A stretch of DNA of 64,000 nt from positions 62,001 to 126,000 of the forward strand of contig NZ_JAQV02000031.1 of NCBI RefSeq assembly GCF_000732485.2, given 5' to 3'. Below are positions 1 through 10,449 of this stretch, in pieces. A program made the translations under genes and the position numbers. How positions within the stretch are numbered: position 1 is the first letter of the stretch; every line of letters begins with the position of its first letter. The notes beneath the pieces are model-generated. The model was not told the DNA's origin. It was given only the letters and a program-made list of their open reading frames with translations, and did no database searches. The stretch comes from Bacillus sp. SJS (GTDB lineage: Bacteria > Bacillota > Bacilli > Bacillales > Bacillaceae).

Positions 1-2
1 GG

Positions 3-1253
3 CTGAATGGAACCGCAGATGCTTTTGATGCCAGAGGAAATAAAATCAATGCCGACTGGACTACAGGGAAAGTCGGAATGACGGGTGTTTCCTATAATGG
101 AACTCTTCCAAATGCAGTGGCCGCAACAGGTGTTAAAGGACTTAAAACGATTGTTCCTGTTGCAGCGATTTCCAGCTGGTATGATTATTACCGCAGCAAT
201 GGCGCGGTAACCGCTCCTGGAGGCTATCAGGGTGAAGATACAGACAATATGGCAGAGGCTATTTTGACCAGAGAGGATCCAGAGGTTTGCCGTCCTGTAA
301 TGGAAGAGCTTACAGAAGGGCAGGACCGGGAATCGGGAGATTATAATGCGTTTTGGAAAGCGCGTGATTATGCAAGCAAAGCTCACAACGTGAGAGCGAG
401 TGTCCTCGTCGTGCACGGATTAAATGACTGGAACGTTAAAACGAAGCAGTTTGCCCAGTGGTGGGAAGCGCTCGGCACTTACCATGTTCCGAGAAAGCTA
501 TGGCTCCATCAGGGAGGCCATGCTAATCCTTATTCCTTTAGAAAAGATGAATGGCTCACAACACTTAACAAATGGTTTGATTATTGGCTTTATGATGTAA
601 AAAATGATGTGATGAAACAGCCGATGGTTGATATTCAGCGCGAGGACAAGAGCTGGCATACCGAATCCAAATGGCCTGCAAAGAACACCTCAGACACGAA
701 GCTGTATTTTTCAAAACAAGCTGAAGGTGCAGGATTGATTGGATTACAGACATCTAAAAACGAGAATTCCATTCAAACCATTTTGGATGACGCGATGAAA
801 AAAGCGGAGGAACTTGCTGAAAATCCGAATGAGGAAAATGAAAACCGGCTTGCCTTTATGACGGGGGAGCTGAATAAACCGCTGCGGATCAGCGGTACAC
901 CGAAGATTACGATTCAAGCATCGCTAAGTAAGCCTGCTGCGAACCTCACTGCTTTACTAGTGGATTATGGACCTGACAATCAGGCAAATATCGTAACAAG
1001 AGGGTGGATGGATCCGCAGAACGTTCAATCGTCCTCAAAATCCAAGACTTTGATTCCTGGAAAATCCTATTCATTCAGCTGGAGCATGCAGCCGGATGAT
1101 TATGTATTTGAAAAGGGGCACAAGCTAGGCATTGTCATTCTCTCTAGTGATTATGAATATACAATCAGACCAAAAGCAGGCACGAAGATTGAAGTGAATA
1201 TGTCTAAGAGCCATCTGATTTTACCAGTTAAAAAAGGGGGAACAGGATTGTAA
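3..1253 (+). CDS. Xaa-Pro dipeptidyl-peptidase-like hydrolase (CocE/NonD, family S15), 5' truncated by window
   Basis: The reading frame is open from base 3, so the gene begins before the window. It has the alpha/beta-hydrolase catalytic triad of the S15/CocE family: the nucleophile in GVSYNG (Ser codon at 90), the acid in HGLNDW (Asp codon at 426) and the base in GGHAN (His codon at 519). A C-terminal jelly-roll domain follows (roughly from codon 860 nt on) and ends in a beta-rich segment, as in X-Pro dipeptidyl-peptidases. Members cleave X-Pro dipeptides or esters. A hairpin terminator follows directly, separating it from the MurNAc operon. The N-terminus and any signal peptide cannot be seen. 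The family is secure; the peptidase versus esterase activity is not. Confidence 0.82.
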   Translation: MNGTADAFDARGNKINADWTTGKVGMTGVSYNGTLPNAVAATGVKGLKTIVPVAAISSWYDYYRSNGAVTAPGGYQGEDTDNMAEAILTREDPEVCRPVMEELTEGQDRESGDYNAFWKARDYASKAHNVRASVLVVHGLNDWNVKTKQFAQWWEALGTYHVPRKLWLHQGGHANPYSFRKDEWLTTLNKWFDYWLYDVKNDVMKQPMVDIQREDKSWHTESKWPAKNTSDTKLYFSKQAEGAGLIGLQTSKNENSIQTILDDAMKKAEELAENPNEENENRLAFMTGELNKPLRISGTPKITIQASLSKPAANLTALLVDYGPDNQANIVTRGWMDPQNVQSSSKSKTLIPGKSYSFSWSMQPDDYVFEKGHKLGIVILSSDYEYTIRPKAGTKIEVNMSKSHLILPVKKGGTGL

Positions 1254-1261
1254 TTTCGACG

Positions 1262-1305
1262 AAAGGACTGGCAAAGGGTGAATATAACTCCAATGCCGGT
1301 CCTTT
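1262..1305 (+). terminator. Terminator of the S15 hydrolase gene
   Basis: Arms AAAGGACTGGCA (1262-1273) and TGCCGGTCCTTT (1294-1305) pair with one G-T, followed by ATGCTTTTT. It lies 8 nt after the stop codon. Confidence 0.7.
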
Positions 1306-1402
1306 ATGCTTTTTGATAAGGATAAAAAGTGTGGATTGTCCAATGTTTTGAAAGCTAATCGACCAAAACTAAAACAAAATTTCACTTTAATTAAAAAATA
1401 AT

Positions 1403-1431
1403 CGAAATAAATATTTAAATCAGCGTATAAT
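1403..1431 (+). promoter_or_regulatory. Candidate promoter of the murQ operon
   Basis: A perfect -10 TATAAT lies at 1426-1431, 60 nt before the murQ start. The hexamer at the expected -35 position (CGAAAT) is poor, and the upstream 60 nt are very AT-rich. Weak -35 promoters of this type often need an activator or are repressed. MurR, encoded in the operon, is the natural candidate, but no operator could be assigned with confidence. Confidence 0.4.
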
Positions 1432-1490
1432 CATGATAGGAAATGAATATTCAGAATACTAACGGTTCAAATCAGGAGGTAACAAGTTCG

Positions 1491-2414
1491 ATGGAAAAGC
1501 CTTTAAGACAACTAACGACTGAAAAACGCAATGAGCTTTCGATGAATATTGATACTGCGAATACAGCAGATGTATTAAAAATCATGAATGCTGAGGATAA
1601 GAAGGTTGCAGAAGCCGTCGAAAACGTTTTACCCGAGATCAGCAAAGCAGTAGAGTGTGCAGTGGATTCCTTTTTGAAGGGGGGAAGGCTGATTTACACC
1701 GGAGCTGGAACAAGCGGAAGGCTAGGAATTCTTGATGCGGTTGAATGTCCGCCAACGTTCCGTACATCACCAGAACAGGTAAGGGCTGTGATGGCAGGCG
1801 GGGAAGGAGCTTTTCTGAAGGCAGTGGAGGGTGCAGAGGATTCTCCGGAAGAAGGAAGAAAGGATCTTATGTCTCTTAATCTCACAGCAGCGGATACCGT
1901 TATTGGCATCGCAGCAAGCGGGAGAACGCCATATGTAGCCGGTGCTCTTGAATATGCCAGCGAAACGGGTGCCCATACGATTGCGCTATCTTGCAATGAA
2001 GACGCTTTCATTAGCGGATATGCTGAGCATCGGATTGAAGTGATTGTCGGACCCGAAGTGCTGACTGGATCAACAAGGCTAAAAGCAGCTACTGCACACA
2101 AAATGATTTTGAATATGATTTCTACCGCTTCAATGATCAGAATCGGGAAGGTGTACGAAAACCTGATGGTCGATGTGAACGTGAGCAATCACAAGCTTAA
2201 AGAGAGAGCGATTTCAATTATTGAAACCGTCACCTCGGTGCCCTACGAAACGGCAAAATCAATGCTTGAATCAGCCGATCTGCAAGTCAAAAAGGCGATT
2301 GTGATGATTAAAACCAATTCAGATGCTGAATCGGCACAGAAGCTGCTGGATCTGTCAGGAGGAAACGCCAGAAAAGCAATTACAGCATTTGCTGAAAAGG
2401 ATCTTTCTTCATGA
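1491..2414 (+). CDS. murQ: N-acetylmuramic acid 6-phosphate etherase
   Basis: MurQ cleaves the D-lactyl ether of MurNAc-6-phosphate, giving GlcNAc-6-phosphate and lactate in the cytoplasm. It is a SIS-fold protein: the sugar-phosphate loop [11 protein letters not shown] and the family segments [30 protein letters not shown] and MVDVNVSN are all present, with a C-terminal UBA-like helical tail. The start at 1491 is chosen because AGGAGG ends about 11 nt upstream and the resulting 307-residue protein matches family length; an in-frame ATG at 1443 has no ribosome site. It is the first gene of the operon and overlaps murR by ATGA. Confidence 0.96.
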   Translation: MEKPLRQLTTEKRNELSMNIDTANTADVLKIMNAEDKKVAEAVENVLPEISKAVECAVDSFLKGGRLIYTGAGTSGRLGILDAVECPPTFRTSPEQVRAVMAGGEGAFLKAVEGAEDSPEEGRKDLMSLNLTAADTVIGIAASGRTPYVAGALEYASETGAHTIALSCNEDAFISGYAEHRIEVIVGPEVLTGSTRLKAATAHKMILNMISTASMIRIGKVYENLMVDVNVSNHKLKERAISIIETVTSVPYETAKSMLESADLQVKKAIVMIKTNSDAESAQKLLDLSGGNARKAITAFAEKDLSS

Positions 2415-3268
2415 CGAAAGGCGGTTTATCCATTATTCAGCAAACGATTGAACGTCTTCCGGAATCGGAGAGGAAGATCGCACAATATATCCTCGACAAT
2501 CCGCATGAAGCCGTAAACAGTACCGTAAGCCAAATCAGTGTTTCATCAAAAGCAAGCGGGGCTGCTGTCGTGAGATTATGCAAATCGCTCGGATTAAAAG
2601 GCTTCCAGGATTTAAAGCTTCGAATTGCCGGAGATCTTCTGAGGCCTGCCGAGCAGGGCTACCGTGATATTGAACCGGAGGAGCCGCTCTATTCAATCGC
2701 CATGAAAACAGCAAGTAACAGCATTCAGGCGATTACGGATACGTCTGAAATTCTGAATTACGATGAGCTGGAGAAAGCAGTTCAGCTCCTGACAGAAGCG
2801 AAAACTGTCCATTTTTATGGAGTGGGAGCCTCAGGGATTGTAGCTGCGGATGCCCAGCAAAAACTGCTTAGGATCAATAAAAATGCCACCGCCTTTGCAG
2901 ATTTGCATTTAGTTGCCACTTTGATTGCCAATGCGGATCAGAACGATGTGGTATTTGCGGTTTCTTATTCAGGAGAAACATCTGAAATTCTGCGAATCTT
3001 AAAACTCGCGAATGAAAAGGGGGTGAGGACGATTGGCCTTACACACTTCGGCCAATCCAGAATGACAGCATTATGCGATGTATGCCTTTATACATCAAGT
3101 TCGAACGAAGCACCTTTTAGAAGTGCAGCGACTTCCTCAAGGCTGTCCCAGCTCTACTTGATTGATGTCCTCTTTTTAGGGATGGCAGCCAATCAATACG
3201 GTGAAACAGTTCAGTATATTGATCATACGAGAGAAGCCATTCGTTCAATTACCAAAAAAGAAAAATAG
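2411..3268 (+). CDS. murR: MurR/RpiR-family transcriptional regulator of MurNAc catabolism
   Basis: A 285-residue RpiR-type regulator: an N-terminal helix-turn-helix domain (about residues 1-80, with [10 protein letters not shown] and [17 protein letters not shown]) and a C-terminal SIS domain (about 115-260, with FYGVGASG and [10 protein letters not shown]) that binds a phosphosugar. In the B. subtilis and E. coli systems the repressor responds to MurNAc-6-phosphate. The start ATG overlaps the murQ stop (ATGA), so translation is likely coupled. Being inside the operon suggests autoregulation. Confidence 0.93.
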   Translation: MTKGGLSIIQQTIERLPESERKIAQYILDNPHEAVNSTVSQISVSSKASGAAVVRLCKSLGLKGFQDLKLRIAGDLLRPAEQGYRDIEPEEPLYSIAMKTASNSIQAITDTSEILNYDELEKAVQLLTEAKTVHFYGVGASGIVAADAQQKLLRINKNATAFADLHLVATLIANADQNDVVFAVSYSGETSEILRILKLANEKGVRTIGLTHFGQSRMTALCDVCLYTSSSNEAPFRSAATSSRLSQLYLIDVLFLGMAANQYGETVQYIDHTREAIRSITKKEK

Positions 3269-3295
3269 AACAACTTCATTGGGGGAGGGTTTTTG

Positions 3296-4663
3296 ATGGG
3301 TAAAATGGATAAATCCAGTGTACTGGCAGCAGAAATTCTGGAGAAATTGGGAGGCAAGCATAACGTTATCTCCTATGCTCACTGCATGACACGACTCAGA
3401 GTAAAGGTTCAGAATGATTCTCTGGTAGACAGAGAAGGGATAAAAAGGATAGATGGCGTTTTCGGCCTTGTAGAAGAGGATACCTTTCAAATTATTGTCG
3501 GTCCCGGCACCGTAAATCAAGTTTCAGAGCAATTTGGGAGACTGACAGGTGAACGTGAGGAGCTGGATCTAAAGAAAGCAGCTGCATCGAACAAAGCTGA
3601 GATTAATAAAAAGAACGCAACTCCATTCAAACAGTTTCTCAGAAAAATTTCCAATATCTTCATTCCGCTGATTCCAGCACTTGTTGCTTCCGGACTCATA
3701 ACTGGTATTTCCAAAGCCATTATTCAGGCTGGCTGGCTGGATGAAAAATCGCAAACGGCACTTATATTAACTGCAATTGGAAGCGGTTTATTTGCTTACC
3801 TTGGGATTCTTGTCGGTCACAATGCAGCCAAGGAGTTTGGCGGATCCCCGGCACTCGGAGCTCTCGCAGGTATTTTGATCATTAACCCGGCAATAGCAGG
3901 CATTTCCCTCTTTGGTGAGAATTTGCTGCCTGGCCGCGGAGGTCTCGTTGGGGTCTTATTTGCCGCTATCTTTATAGCGATTGTAGAGCAAAGAGTCCGC
4001 AAATTTGTTCCGAAGTCACTCGATATTATCATTACCCCGACCATTGCATTGCTCGTAACCGGATTGGTTACGTACATTGTGTTCATGCCTGTAGGAGGCT
4101 GGATTTCTGAAGGCATCACAAAAGGATTGCTCACTGTGTTAGATGTAGGAGGTCCTGGAGCAGGATTCGTTCTAGGCGCCACATTCCTGCCGCTCGTCGT
4201 TACCGGTCTTCATCAAGGGCTGACTCCCGTTCATTTGGAATTGATCAGTTCAATTGGCGATGATCCGCTTCTTCCAATTCTTGCAATGGGTGGAGCTGGC
4301 CAAGTAGGTGCTGCATTTGCTATTTTTGCTAAAACAAAGAAAAAACGTTTGAAACGGGCGATTGGCGGAGGTCTTCCTGCAGGGATGCTTGGAATCGGCG
4401 AACCCTTAATTTTCGGTGTAACCCTTCCACTAGGCAGGCCATTCCTTACCGCATGTCTAGGAGCTGGAGTAGGTGGAGCATTTCAGGCGTACTTTAATGT
4501 AGCGACAACAAGCATTGGCGTTTCCGGGCTGCCCCTCGCCTTTCTGATTCCGCTTAACGAAATCGTGCTTTACTTGATTGGGCTGCTGATTTCTTATGCT
4601 GCGGGATTCCTTATCACTTATTTCTTTGGGTTTAAGGATGAAATGGCAAGTGAATTCGCATGA
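3296..4663 (+). CDS. murP: PTS EIIBC component, N-acetylmuramic acid (or MurNAc-disaccharide) specific
   Basis: A phosphotransferase-system permease that imports and phosphorylates MurNAc-type sugars. The EIIB domain occupies residues 1-90, with the phosphocysteine in SYAHCMTRLRV. The EIIC domain (about 110-455) has about ten hydrophobic segments and the conserved GIGEPLIFGVTLP loop. There is no EIIA domain, so it must use a general EIIA-Glc. ATG 3296 is preceded by GGGGGAGGG; an alternative TTG lies one codon upstream. The stop overlaps the next gene (ATGA). Context between murR and mupG fixes the substrate class better than sequence alone. Confidence 0.92.
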   Translation: MGKMDKSSVLAAEILEKLGGKHNVISYAHCMTRLRVKVQNDSLVDREGIKRIDGVFGLVEEDTFQIIVGPGTVNQVSEQFGRLTGEREELDLKKAAASNKAEINKKNATPFKQFLRKISNIFIPLIPALVASGLITGISKAIIQAGWLDEKSQTALILTAIGSGLFAYLGILVGHNAAKEFGGSPALGALAGILIINPAIAGISLFGENLLPGRGGLVGVLFAAIFIAIVEQRVRKFVPKSLDIIITPTIALLVTGLVTYIVFMPVGGWISEGITKGLLTVLDVGGPGAGFVLGATFLPLVVTGLHQGLTPVHLELISSIGDDPLLPILAMGGAGQVGAAFAIFAKTKKKRLKRAIGGGLPAGMLGIGEPLIFGVTLPLGRPFLTACLGAGVGGAFQAYFNVATTSIGVSGLPLAFLIPLNEIVLYLIGLLISYAAGFLITYFFGFKDEMASEFA

Positions 4664-5676
4664 TTGGGATATCCTTCTATCTGCATGATGAATGTCCAGA
4701 AGAACGAATCAGGGAAGCGGGGAGACTGGGGGTAAAGCAGGCCTTTACCTCCCTGCACATCCCGGAGGATAAGGGAGATCTCGCAGGAAAAGCGAAACAG
4801 CTTCTTCAAACAGCCAAGGAAGCAGGTGTTCAGGTTTTTGCAGATGTATCTGCAGGAACTCCTGCCAAGCTTGGTGCAGCCTCGATATATGATCTGAAAG
4901 ATCTTGGGGTAAACGGACTTCGGCTTGATGATGGATTTGGATTAGAAGAAATGGCGGAGATCAGCCATGAGTTTTCGATTGCCATCAATGCCAGTATTCT
5001 TTTTGAAAGGGAGCTTATGGATCTGCTTTCCTGCGGGGTCCTGCCAGAGTCCCTTTTAGCATGGCACAATTTTTATCCTCGGAGAGAGACTGGGCTGGAT
5101 GATTCTTTTTATAAAAAGCAAAACCTCCTTTTTAAACAATACGGGATTCCAACCGCTGCCTTCATACCTGGCAGAGGAGAAAAGCGGGGACCATTATTTG
5201 AAGGCTTGCCGACATTGGAAAAACACCGTGCGGCAAATCCTCTGCATGCAGCAATTGAGCTGGATCAAATGGACACAGATCATATTTATATCGGAGATGC
5301 CGATTTTGGGGGAGAGCTTCTGGAGGATCTCTTGCTTTACTCAAAGGAAAACACAATAAAACTTAGAATCTCATCAACTCTCAATTTGAATGAGAAGTAT
5401 GAGGTAAGACCGGATCTTTCAAGGGATGTCATTCGTTTGCTGCACACAAGAACAAACCGATCTATACCTCCGCTGCCAGCCGGACCAAGAAGCAAAGGGG
5501 CCATTACGATGGATAACGATTTATACGGCAGATACCGCGGAGAAGTTCAGATTGTTAAACACGACTTGCCTGGGGATGAACGGGTCAATATTATCGGCAG
5601 AATTTCAGCTTCAGAGCAGCCGCTGCTTGAGCTGATTCAGCCCGGACAGACTCTGCTGCTAATAAAAGACTCATAG
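4660..5676 (+). CDS. mupG: 6-phospho-N-acetylmuramidase, DUF871 family
   Basis: A 338-residue DUF871 protein: an N-terminal TIM-barrel (about 1-235, with GISFYLHD at the start, LRLDDGFG and WHNFYPRRETGLD) and a C-terminal cyclophilin-like domain (about 245-338, from IPPLPAGPR and IT MDNDLYGRYRGE onward). Staphylococcal MupG, the characterised member, hydrolyses MurNAc-6-phosphate-GlcNAc inside the cell. Its place directly after murP (ATGA overlap) fits hydrolysis of an imported, phosphorylated disaccharide. In the B. subtilis ybb cluster this slot is not occupied by such a gene as far as I recall. Confidence 0.88.
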   Translation: MIGISFYLHDECPEERIREAGRLGVKQAFTSLHIPEDKGDLAGKAKQLLQTAKEAGVQVFADVSAGTPAKLGAASIYDLKDLGVNGLRLDDGFGLEEMAEISHEFSIAINASILFERELMDLLSCGVLPESLLAWHNFYPRRETGLDDSFYKKQNLLFKQYGIPTAAFIPGRGEKRGPLFEGLPTLEKHRAANPLHAAIELDQMDTDHIYIGDADFGGELLEDLLLYSKENTIKLRISSTLNLNEKYEVRPDLSRDVIRLLHTRTNRSIPPLPAGPRSKGAITMDNDLYGRYRGEVQIVKHDLPGDERVNIIGRISASEQPLLELIQPGQTLLLIKDS

Positions 5677-5701
5677 AATAAGTGACAAGGGGATGGGGAA
5701 A

Positions 5702-7063
5702 TTGAAACGAAAAACAATAGGTTCTTTGCTGACGATTGCAATGATTGCACCGGCCGCTGTTCCTGCACAGGCGCTGAACACACCTCCACACACGATACAG
5801 GCGCAGGCGCATCAAAAAGCCTCTACACTTAAACAGGTAAAGAGACCGGAAGAAGCCGGTTTTTCCTCATTTGGACTAAAGAAGGTGGACAAGCTGATTC
5901 AGGATGAAATCATCCAGGGTTTCCCAGGGGCCGCTCTCATTGTTATTAAAGACGGCAAAATCGTGAAAAACGAAGCCTATGGCTATAAAAAGAAATATAC
6001 CGGTCTTGCACTTTTAGAGCGACCGGAAAAGATGAAACGGGATACCTTGTTTGACCTTGCTTCCAATACGAAAATGTATGCGGCGAATTTCGCCCTGCAG
6101 CGGCTTGTATCGGAAGGGAAGATTAATCTGGAGGACAAAATTCAAACGTATATACCGGAATTCCGTGATCAGGAAACCGATGTGATCAAAGGGAAGAATA
6201 CTTTAAGGATCATCGATGTCCTGCATCACACAGCCGGATTTCCGCCTGACCCGCAATACCACAACCCGAACGTATCCAAAAACCTATTCTCGCAGGACCG
6301 GGATCTGACCATCAAAATGATTTCGAGAACACCGCTGACCTATCAGCCCGGAACAAAAAACATCTATAGTGATGTTGACTATATGCTGCTTGGGACCATT
6401 ATTGAGAAAGTAACCGGAAAACAGCTTGATGAATATGTGGAAAAACACTTATACAAGCCTCTTGGACTGAAAAACACCGTTTTCAATCCTCTTCTAAAGG
6501 GATTCAAACCGAAGGATGCTGCAGCAACAGAGCTTATGGGGAATACGCGCGATGGTGTAATTGATTTTCCGAATATTCGTAAATATACCCTTCAGGGTGA
6601 AGTGCATGATGAAAAAGCATTTTATTCAATGGGAGGGGTGTCAGGGCATGCCGGGCTGTTTTCCAATACCCGGGATATGGCAGTTCTGCTTCAAACCATG
6701 CTCAATGGCGGAAGCTACGGCAATCAGCAGCTATTCAGCCAAAAAACAGCCAAAGAATTTGTCCAGCCATCTCCAATGAATCCCACATACGGACTAGGGT
6801 GGAGATTGAATGGCAATGAAAGCATGGAGTGGATGTTCGGACCCTATGCGAGTGACACAGCTTTTGGCCATACAGGTTGGACAGGTACCGTTACAATCCT
6901 TGATCCAAAGTACAATCTGGGAATAGTTCTCCTAACAAATAAAAAGCATTCACCGCTCGCGGACCCTGCTAGCGATTCAAACACTTTCCAAGGAGACCAG
7001 TTTCAGACTGGAAAATATGGAAGTGTCGTAACAGCTGTCTATGAAGCGATGCTGAAAAAGTAA
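5702..7063 (+). CDS. amiE: Secreted serine beta-lactamase-fold amidase/esterase (AmiE/YbbE-like)
   Basis: An N-terminal signal peptide (positive KRK, then a hydrophobic stretch ending near PAQA) precedes a class C beta-lactamase / penicillin-binding fold. The SxxK nucleophile is in DLASNTKMY, the Tyr motif in IYSDVDYML, and the third motif in FGHTGWTG. In B. subtilis the orthologue lies in the same muropeptide operon and is assigned to removal of peptide side chains from MurNAc. The start is ambiguous: TTG 5702 sits 8-9 nt after AAGGGG, whereas ATG 5693 abuts it. TTG is preferred, giving 453 residues. It lies 25 nt after mupG. Confidence 0.85.
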   Translation: MKRKTIGSLLTIAMIAPAAVPAQALNTPPHTIQAQAHQKASTLKQVKRPEEAGFSSFGLKKVDKLIQDEIIQGFPGAALIVIKDGKIVKNEAYGYKKKYTGLALLERPEKMKRDTLFDLASNTKMYAANFALQRLVSEGKINLEDKIQTYIPEFRDQETDVIKGKNTLRIIDVLHHTAGFPPDPQYHNPNVSKNLFSQDRDLTIKMISRTPLTYQPGTKNIYSDVDYMLLGTIIEKVTGKQLDEYVEKHLYKPLGLKNTVFNPLLKGFKPKDAAATELMGNTRDGVIDFPNIRKYTLQGEVHDEKAFYSMGGVSGHAGLFSNTRDMAVLLQTMLNGGSYGNQQLFSQKTAKEFVQPSPMNPTYGLGWRLNGNESMEWMFGPYASDTAFGHTGWTGTVTILDPKYNLGIVLLTNKKHSPLADPASDSNTFQGDQFQTGKYGSVVTAVYEAMLKK

Positions 7064-7082
7064 CAGGATTCCTAACTCTTTT

Positions 7083-7096
7083 AGAAAGCGCTTACT
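7083..7096 (+). promoter_or_regulatory. Candidate cre (CcpA) site upstream of nagZ
   Basis: AGAAAGCGCTTACT matches the Bacillus cre consensus TGWAARCGYTWWCW at 13 of 14 positions. It lies in the only sizable gap within the operon, 44 nt before nagZ, so it would act on nagZ-namZ or as a roadblock within the operon. Confidence 0.55.
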
Positions 7097-7139
7097 TAAA
7101 GCGTTCTATGTAAATACTAAACCTAACAAGGAGGACTTT

Positions 7140-9092
7140 ATGAAGAAAACCCATCTTTTAACGTATGGTTTGGTCTCCGCTCTCATGTTAACTGCATTTT
7201 CAGGATTGAAGCCTGATGCAAAAGTAAAAGCAGACAATGTCAGCACTCCTTCAGCCGCGGAACAAATAGTGGATGGAATGTCTCTTGAAGAAAAGGTCGG
7301 CCAAATGCTGATGCCTGATTTCCGCAACTGGCAGAAGCAAGGGGAAAGCAAAATGACCGGCTTAACCGAAATGAATGATGAAGTCGGAAGCATCATTGAG
7401 AAGTACCATCTTGGCGGCGTCATTTTATTTGCCGAAAATGTAGTGGATACTGAGCAGACTGTAAGACTTGCAGATGGTCTTCAAAATGCGAGCAAGAACA
7501 TCCCGCTTTTTGTCACGATTGATCAGGAAGGCGGCATTGTGACAAGACTGCAATCGGGAACGAATCTGCCAGGAAACATGGCACTCGGTGCAGGGAGAAG
7601 CTTGAAAAATGCCTATAACACAGGATCAATCGTCGGGAAAGAGCTTCATTCCCTGGGCATCAACGTCAATTTTGCTCCATCTCTGGATGTAAATAACAAT
7701 CCCGGCAATCCAGTTATCGGGGTCCGCTCCTTTGGCAGCAGCCCTGAGCTGGTTGCTTCCCTCGGCCTTCAGACAATCAAAGGCCTGCAGGATCAGAACA
7801 TGGCTACGACGGCAAAGCATTTCCCGGGACACGGGGATACAGCAGTTGATTCCCATTACGGTCTTCCGATGGTCACACATGATAAAGAACGATTAAAAAA
7901 AGTAGAATTGTATCCTTTTCAAAAAGCGATCGATGCCAACGTCGATATGATTATGACTGCACATGTTCAATTCCCTGCGATTGACGATACCACATACAAA
8001 AGCAAAAAGGACGGCCAGCAGATTATGGTTCCTGCGACGCTATCACGCAAAGTGCTGACAGATCTGCTAAGAGATGAAATGGGCTTTAAGGGAGTCGTTG
8101 TTACTGACGCACTGAACATGAAAGCCATCGCTGATAACTTTGGCCAAAAAGAAGCGGTGATCCTCGCCATTAAATCCGGCGTGGACATTGCTCTGATGCC
8201 AGCACCGGTTACGTCTATTGCAACAGAAAAGAATTTGACAGAAGTATATAACGGGGTCATAGATGCAGTAAAATCCGGAGATATTCCAATGAGTGAGATC
8301 GATGATTCCGTTGAACGGATTCTCGATTTGAAAATGAAGCGCGGCATCTATCAGCCTGAAGGTTCGAACCAGGAAGATGCACTGGAAGCCAGGATTGCCA
8401 ATGCCAAAAAAATGGTCGGCAGCATGAAGCATTACCATTTAGAAAAGAAAATGGCATTAGACGCGGTGACACTTCTGAAAAATGAGGACGAAACCCTGCC
8501 GTTTAAACCGAAAAAGAACGAAAAAGTCCTGATCCTTGCACCATTTGAAGATCAGGCGGAAGCAATGAGAAGGTCCATTCACGAGCTGTACTCCAAACAG
8601 AGAATAAACAAAGTACAAGTGGAAAGTCTGATTTTTTCCGGAAAAGTATTTGATCAAGAAACCGCTGAGAAAATTGATGAAGCGGATTTTATCATTACCG
8701 GTTCCTATGTCGTGAAAAATGATCCGGCCGTTAATGATGGGGTTATTGATGATACGGTGAAAGATTCAAGCAAATGGGCAACTGTCTTTCCGAGAGCGGT
8801 TATGAACTACTCTCTGAAAAACAGCAAGAAATTTGTCCTGATGAGCCTGCGGAATCCTTACGATGCCGCTAATTTTGAAGAAGCGAAAGCGGTCTTGGCT
8901 GTTTACGGATTTAAAGGATATACAGACGGCCGGTTCCGTCAGCCGAACATTCCAGCGGGAATTGAAACGATCTTCGGATTATCTGAGCCTAAAGGAAAAC
9001 TGCCGGTCGGCATTCCTTCCGTTACGCATCCAAATGACATTCTTTATCCATACGGATACGGTTTAAAATTCAATGGAAAACCACTAAAATAA
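7140..9092 (+). CDS. nagZ: Secreted exo-beta-N-acetylglucosaminidase, glycoside hydrolase family 3
   Basis: A 650-residue GH3 enzyme with a signal peptide ([10 protein letters not shown]..., cleavage near KVKA). The catalytic barrel (about 40-400) carries KHFPGHGDT followed by VDSHYGLP, the Asp-His dyad typical of NagZ, and [10 protein letters not shown] with the nucleophile Asp. A second alpha/beta domain (about 440-640) gives the two-domain, roughly 640-residue form of Bacillus NagZ rather than the short Gram-negative form. It removes terminal GlcNAc from muropeptides outside the cell. The start has a perfect AAGGAGG 6 nt upstream. It is followed by namZ after 22 nt. Confidence 0.95.
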   Translation: MKKTHLLTYGLVSALMLTAFSGLKPDAKVKADNVSTPSAAEQIVDGMSLEEKVGQMLMPDFRNWQKQGESKMTGLTEMNDEVGSIIEKYHLGGVILFAENVVDTEQTVRLADGLQNASKNIPLFVTIDQEGGIVTRLQSGTNLPGNMALGAGRSLKNAYNTGSIVGKELHSLGINVNFAPSLDVNNNPGNPVIGVRSFGSSPELVASLGLQTIKGLQDQNMATTAKHFPGHGDTAVDSHYGLPMVTHDKERLKKVELYPFQKAIDANVDMIMTAHVQFPAIDDTTYKSKKDGQQIMVPATLSRKVLTDLLRDEMGFKGVVVTDALNMKAIADNFGQKEAVILAIKSGVDIALMPAPVTSIATEKNLTEVYNGVIDAVKSGDIPMSEIDDSVERILDLKMKRGIYQPEGSNQEDALEARIANAKKMVGSMKHYHLEKKMALDAVTLLKNEDETLPFKPKKNEKVLILAPFEDQAEAMRRSIHELYSKQRINKVQVESLIFSGKVFDQETAEKIDEADFIITGSYVVKNDPAVNDGVIDDTVKDSSKWATVFPRAVMNYSLKNSKKFVLMSLRNPYDAANFEEAKAVLAVYGFKGYTDGRFRQPNIPAGIETIFGLSEPKGKLPVGIPSVTHPNDILYPYGYGLKFNGKPLK

Positions 9093-9114
9093 GCAAACGG
9101 GAGAGGACTCGCTT

Positions 9115-10350
9115 ATGAAAAAAATACTATTCGCCCTGATTGCCGGAATACTGGCAATCGGGATGGCTACATCGGTGGATGCTTCCCTTTTCGGACATAA
9201 AAAAGAGAAGAAGGTGCATACTGGCGCCGAGCTGCTGCTGAAGGAACAAAAAAGCCTGATTAAAGGGAAGCGTGTAGGCCTGATAACAAATCCTACCGGA
9301 GTAGACCGGAATCTTACAAGCGTTGTCGATCTGCTTGCACAGGATAAAGACATTAAGCTGACCGCTCTTTTTGGTCCTGAGCATGGGGTGCGGGGAGATG
9401 CGCAGGCTGGCCAGTATGTGGAGTATTACATCGATGAAAAGACAGGAGTGCCGGTATACAGCCTTTATGGGCAAACGAAAAAGCCAACACAAGAGATGCT
9501 CAAAAACGTGGATGTGCTGGTTTTTGATATTCAGGATGTCGGCTCCCGCTACTACACATACATTTACACGATGGCTTATGCGATGGAAGCGGCGAAAGAA
9601 AACAACATTCCGTTTATCGTTTTGGACCGGCCGAACCCGCTTGGCGGAATTCAAACAGACGGACCTGTTCTTGAACCGGCTTTCTCTTCATTTGTAGGAA
9701 AATACCCGATTCCTTTAAAACACGGGATGACGGTTGGAGAACTGGCAAAGCTCTTTAACAGTGAATTTACAATCGGTGCTGACCTGAAAGTAGTGAAAAT
9801 GAAGGGCTGGAAGAGAAGCATGGACTTTGATGATACCCATCTTCCATTCGTCATGCCGTCACCGAACATGCCGACACTTGAAACCGCCATCGTTTACCCG
9901 GCAACCGGCATGATTGAAGGGACCAATCTTTCAGAAGGGAGGGGAACTACGAAACCGTTTGAACTGGTTGGTGCGCCGTTTATTAACAGCGATAAACTGG
10001 CTGGAAAACTGAACAGCTTGAAGCTGCCGGGTGTATCGTTTAGAGCAGCATCTTTCAATCCTACGTTTTCGAAGCACACGGGCAAGCTTTCACACGGGGT
10101 ACAGCTCTACGTGACTGACCGGAAGAAGTTTAAAGCAGTCAAAACAGGCTTATCCATCGTGAAAACTGTAAAAGACATGTATCCGAATGAATTTCAGTTT
10201 TTAGCAGCCGATAATTTTAATCTTCTGCTTGGAAACAGCTGGGTGAAGGAAATGCTGTTAAACGGAGCTTCCGTTGAAGAGATCGAGAAGAAGTATGAAG
10301 AGGAAAGAACAAAATTCTTGGATATTCGGGAGAAATATATGCTGTATTAA
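9115..10350 (+). CDS. namZ: Exo-beta-N-acetylmuramidase NamZ (DUF1343)
   Basis: A 411-residue secreted DUF1343 protein (signal peptide, cleavage near VDA-S). Family segments include GLITNPTGVD, LFGPEHGVRGDAQAG, FDIQDVGSRYYTY, VLDRPNPLGG and EGTNLSEGRGTTKPFE. Characterised NamZ removes MurNAc from the non-reducing end of peptidoglycan, complementing NagZ and AmiE. Bases 9893-10056 are identical to 14866-15029 downstream, after which the two copies diverge (12 of about 101 residues differ to the end). The 3' third here may therefore have been replaced by recombination when the island inserted. The gene remains full length. Confidence 0.93.
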   Translation: MKKILFALIAGILAIGMATSVDASLFGHKKEKKVHTGAELLLKEQKSLIKGKRVGLITNPTGVDRNLTSVVDLLAQDKDIKLTALFGPEHGVRGDAQAGQYVEYYIDEKTGVPVYSLYGQTKKPTQEMLKNVDVLVFDIQDVGSRYYTYIYTMAYAMEAAKENNIPFIVLDRPNPLGGIQTDGPVLEPAFSSFVGKYPIPLKHGMTVGELAKLFNSEFTIGADLKVVKMKGWKRSMDFDDTHLPFVMPSPNMPTLETAIVYPATGMIEGTNLSEGRGTTKPFELVGAPFINSDKLAGKLNSLKLPGVSFRAASFNPTFSKHTGKLSHGVQLYVTDRKKFKAVKTGLSIVKTVKDMYPNEFQFLAADNFNLLLGNSWVKEMLLNGASVEEIEKKYEEERTKFLDIREKYMLY

Positions 10351-10353
10351 ATA

Positions 10354-10379
10354 GGAGGACTCCTTAACGGGGTCCTCTC
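10354..10379 (+). terminator. Degenerate namZ terminator
   Basis: Arms GGAGGACTCC and GGGGTCCTC form a hairpin just after the namZ stop, but the run of T is missing (CTCTAATG follows). The matching hairpin after the downstream namZ fragment keeps a T-tract. Confidence 0.5.
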
Positions 10380-10449
10380 TAATGAAGGATATTGTCATGA
10401 AAGCAGCGTTTATTCTTAACATGCAGATTTTATGGCGATTTTCTCTCTT

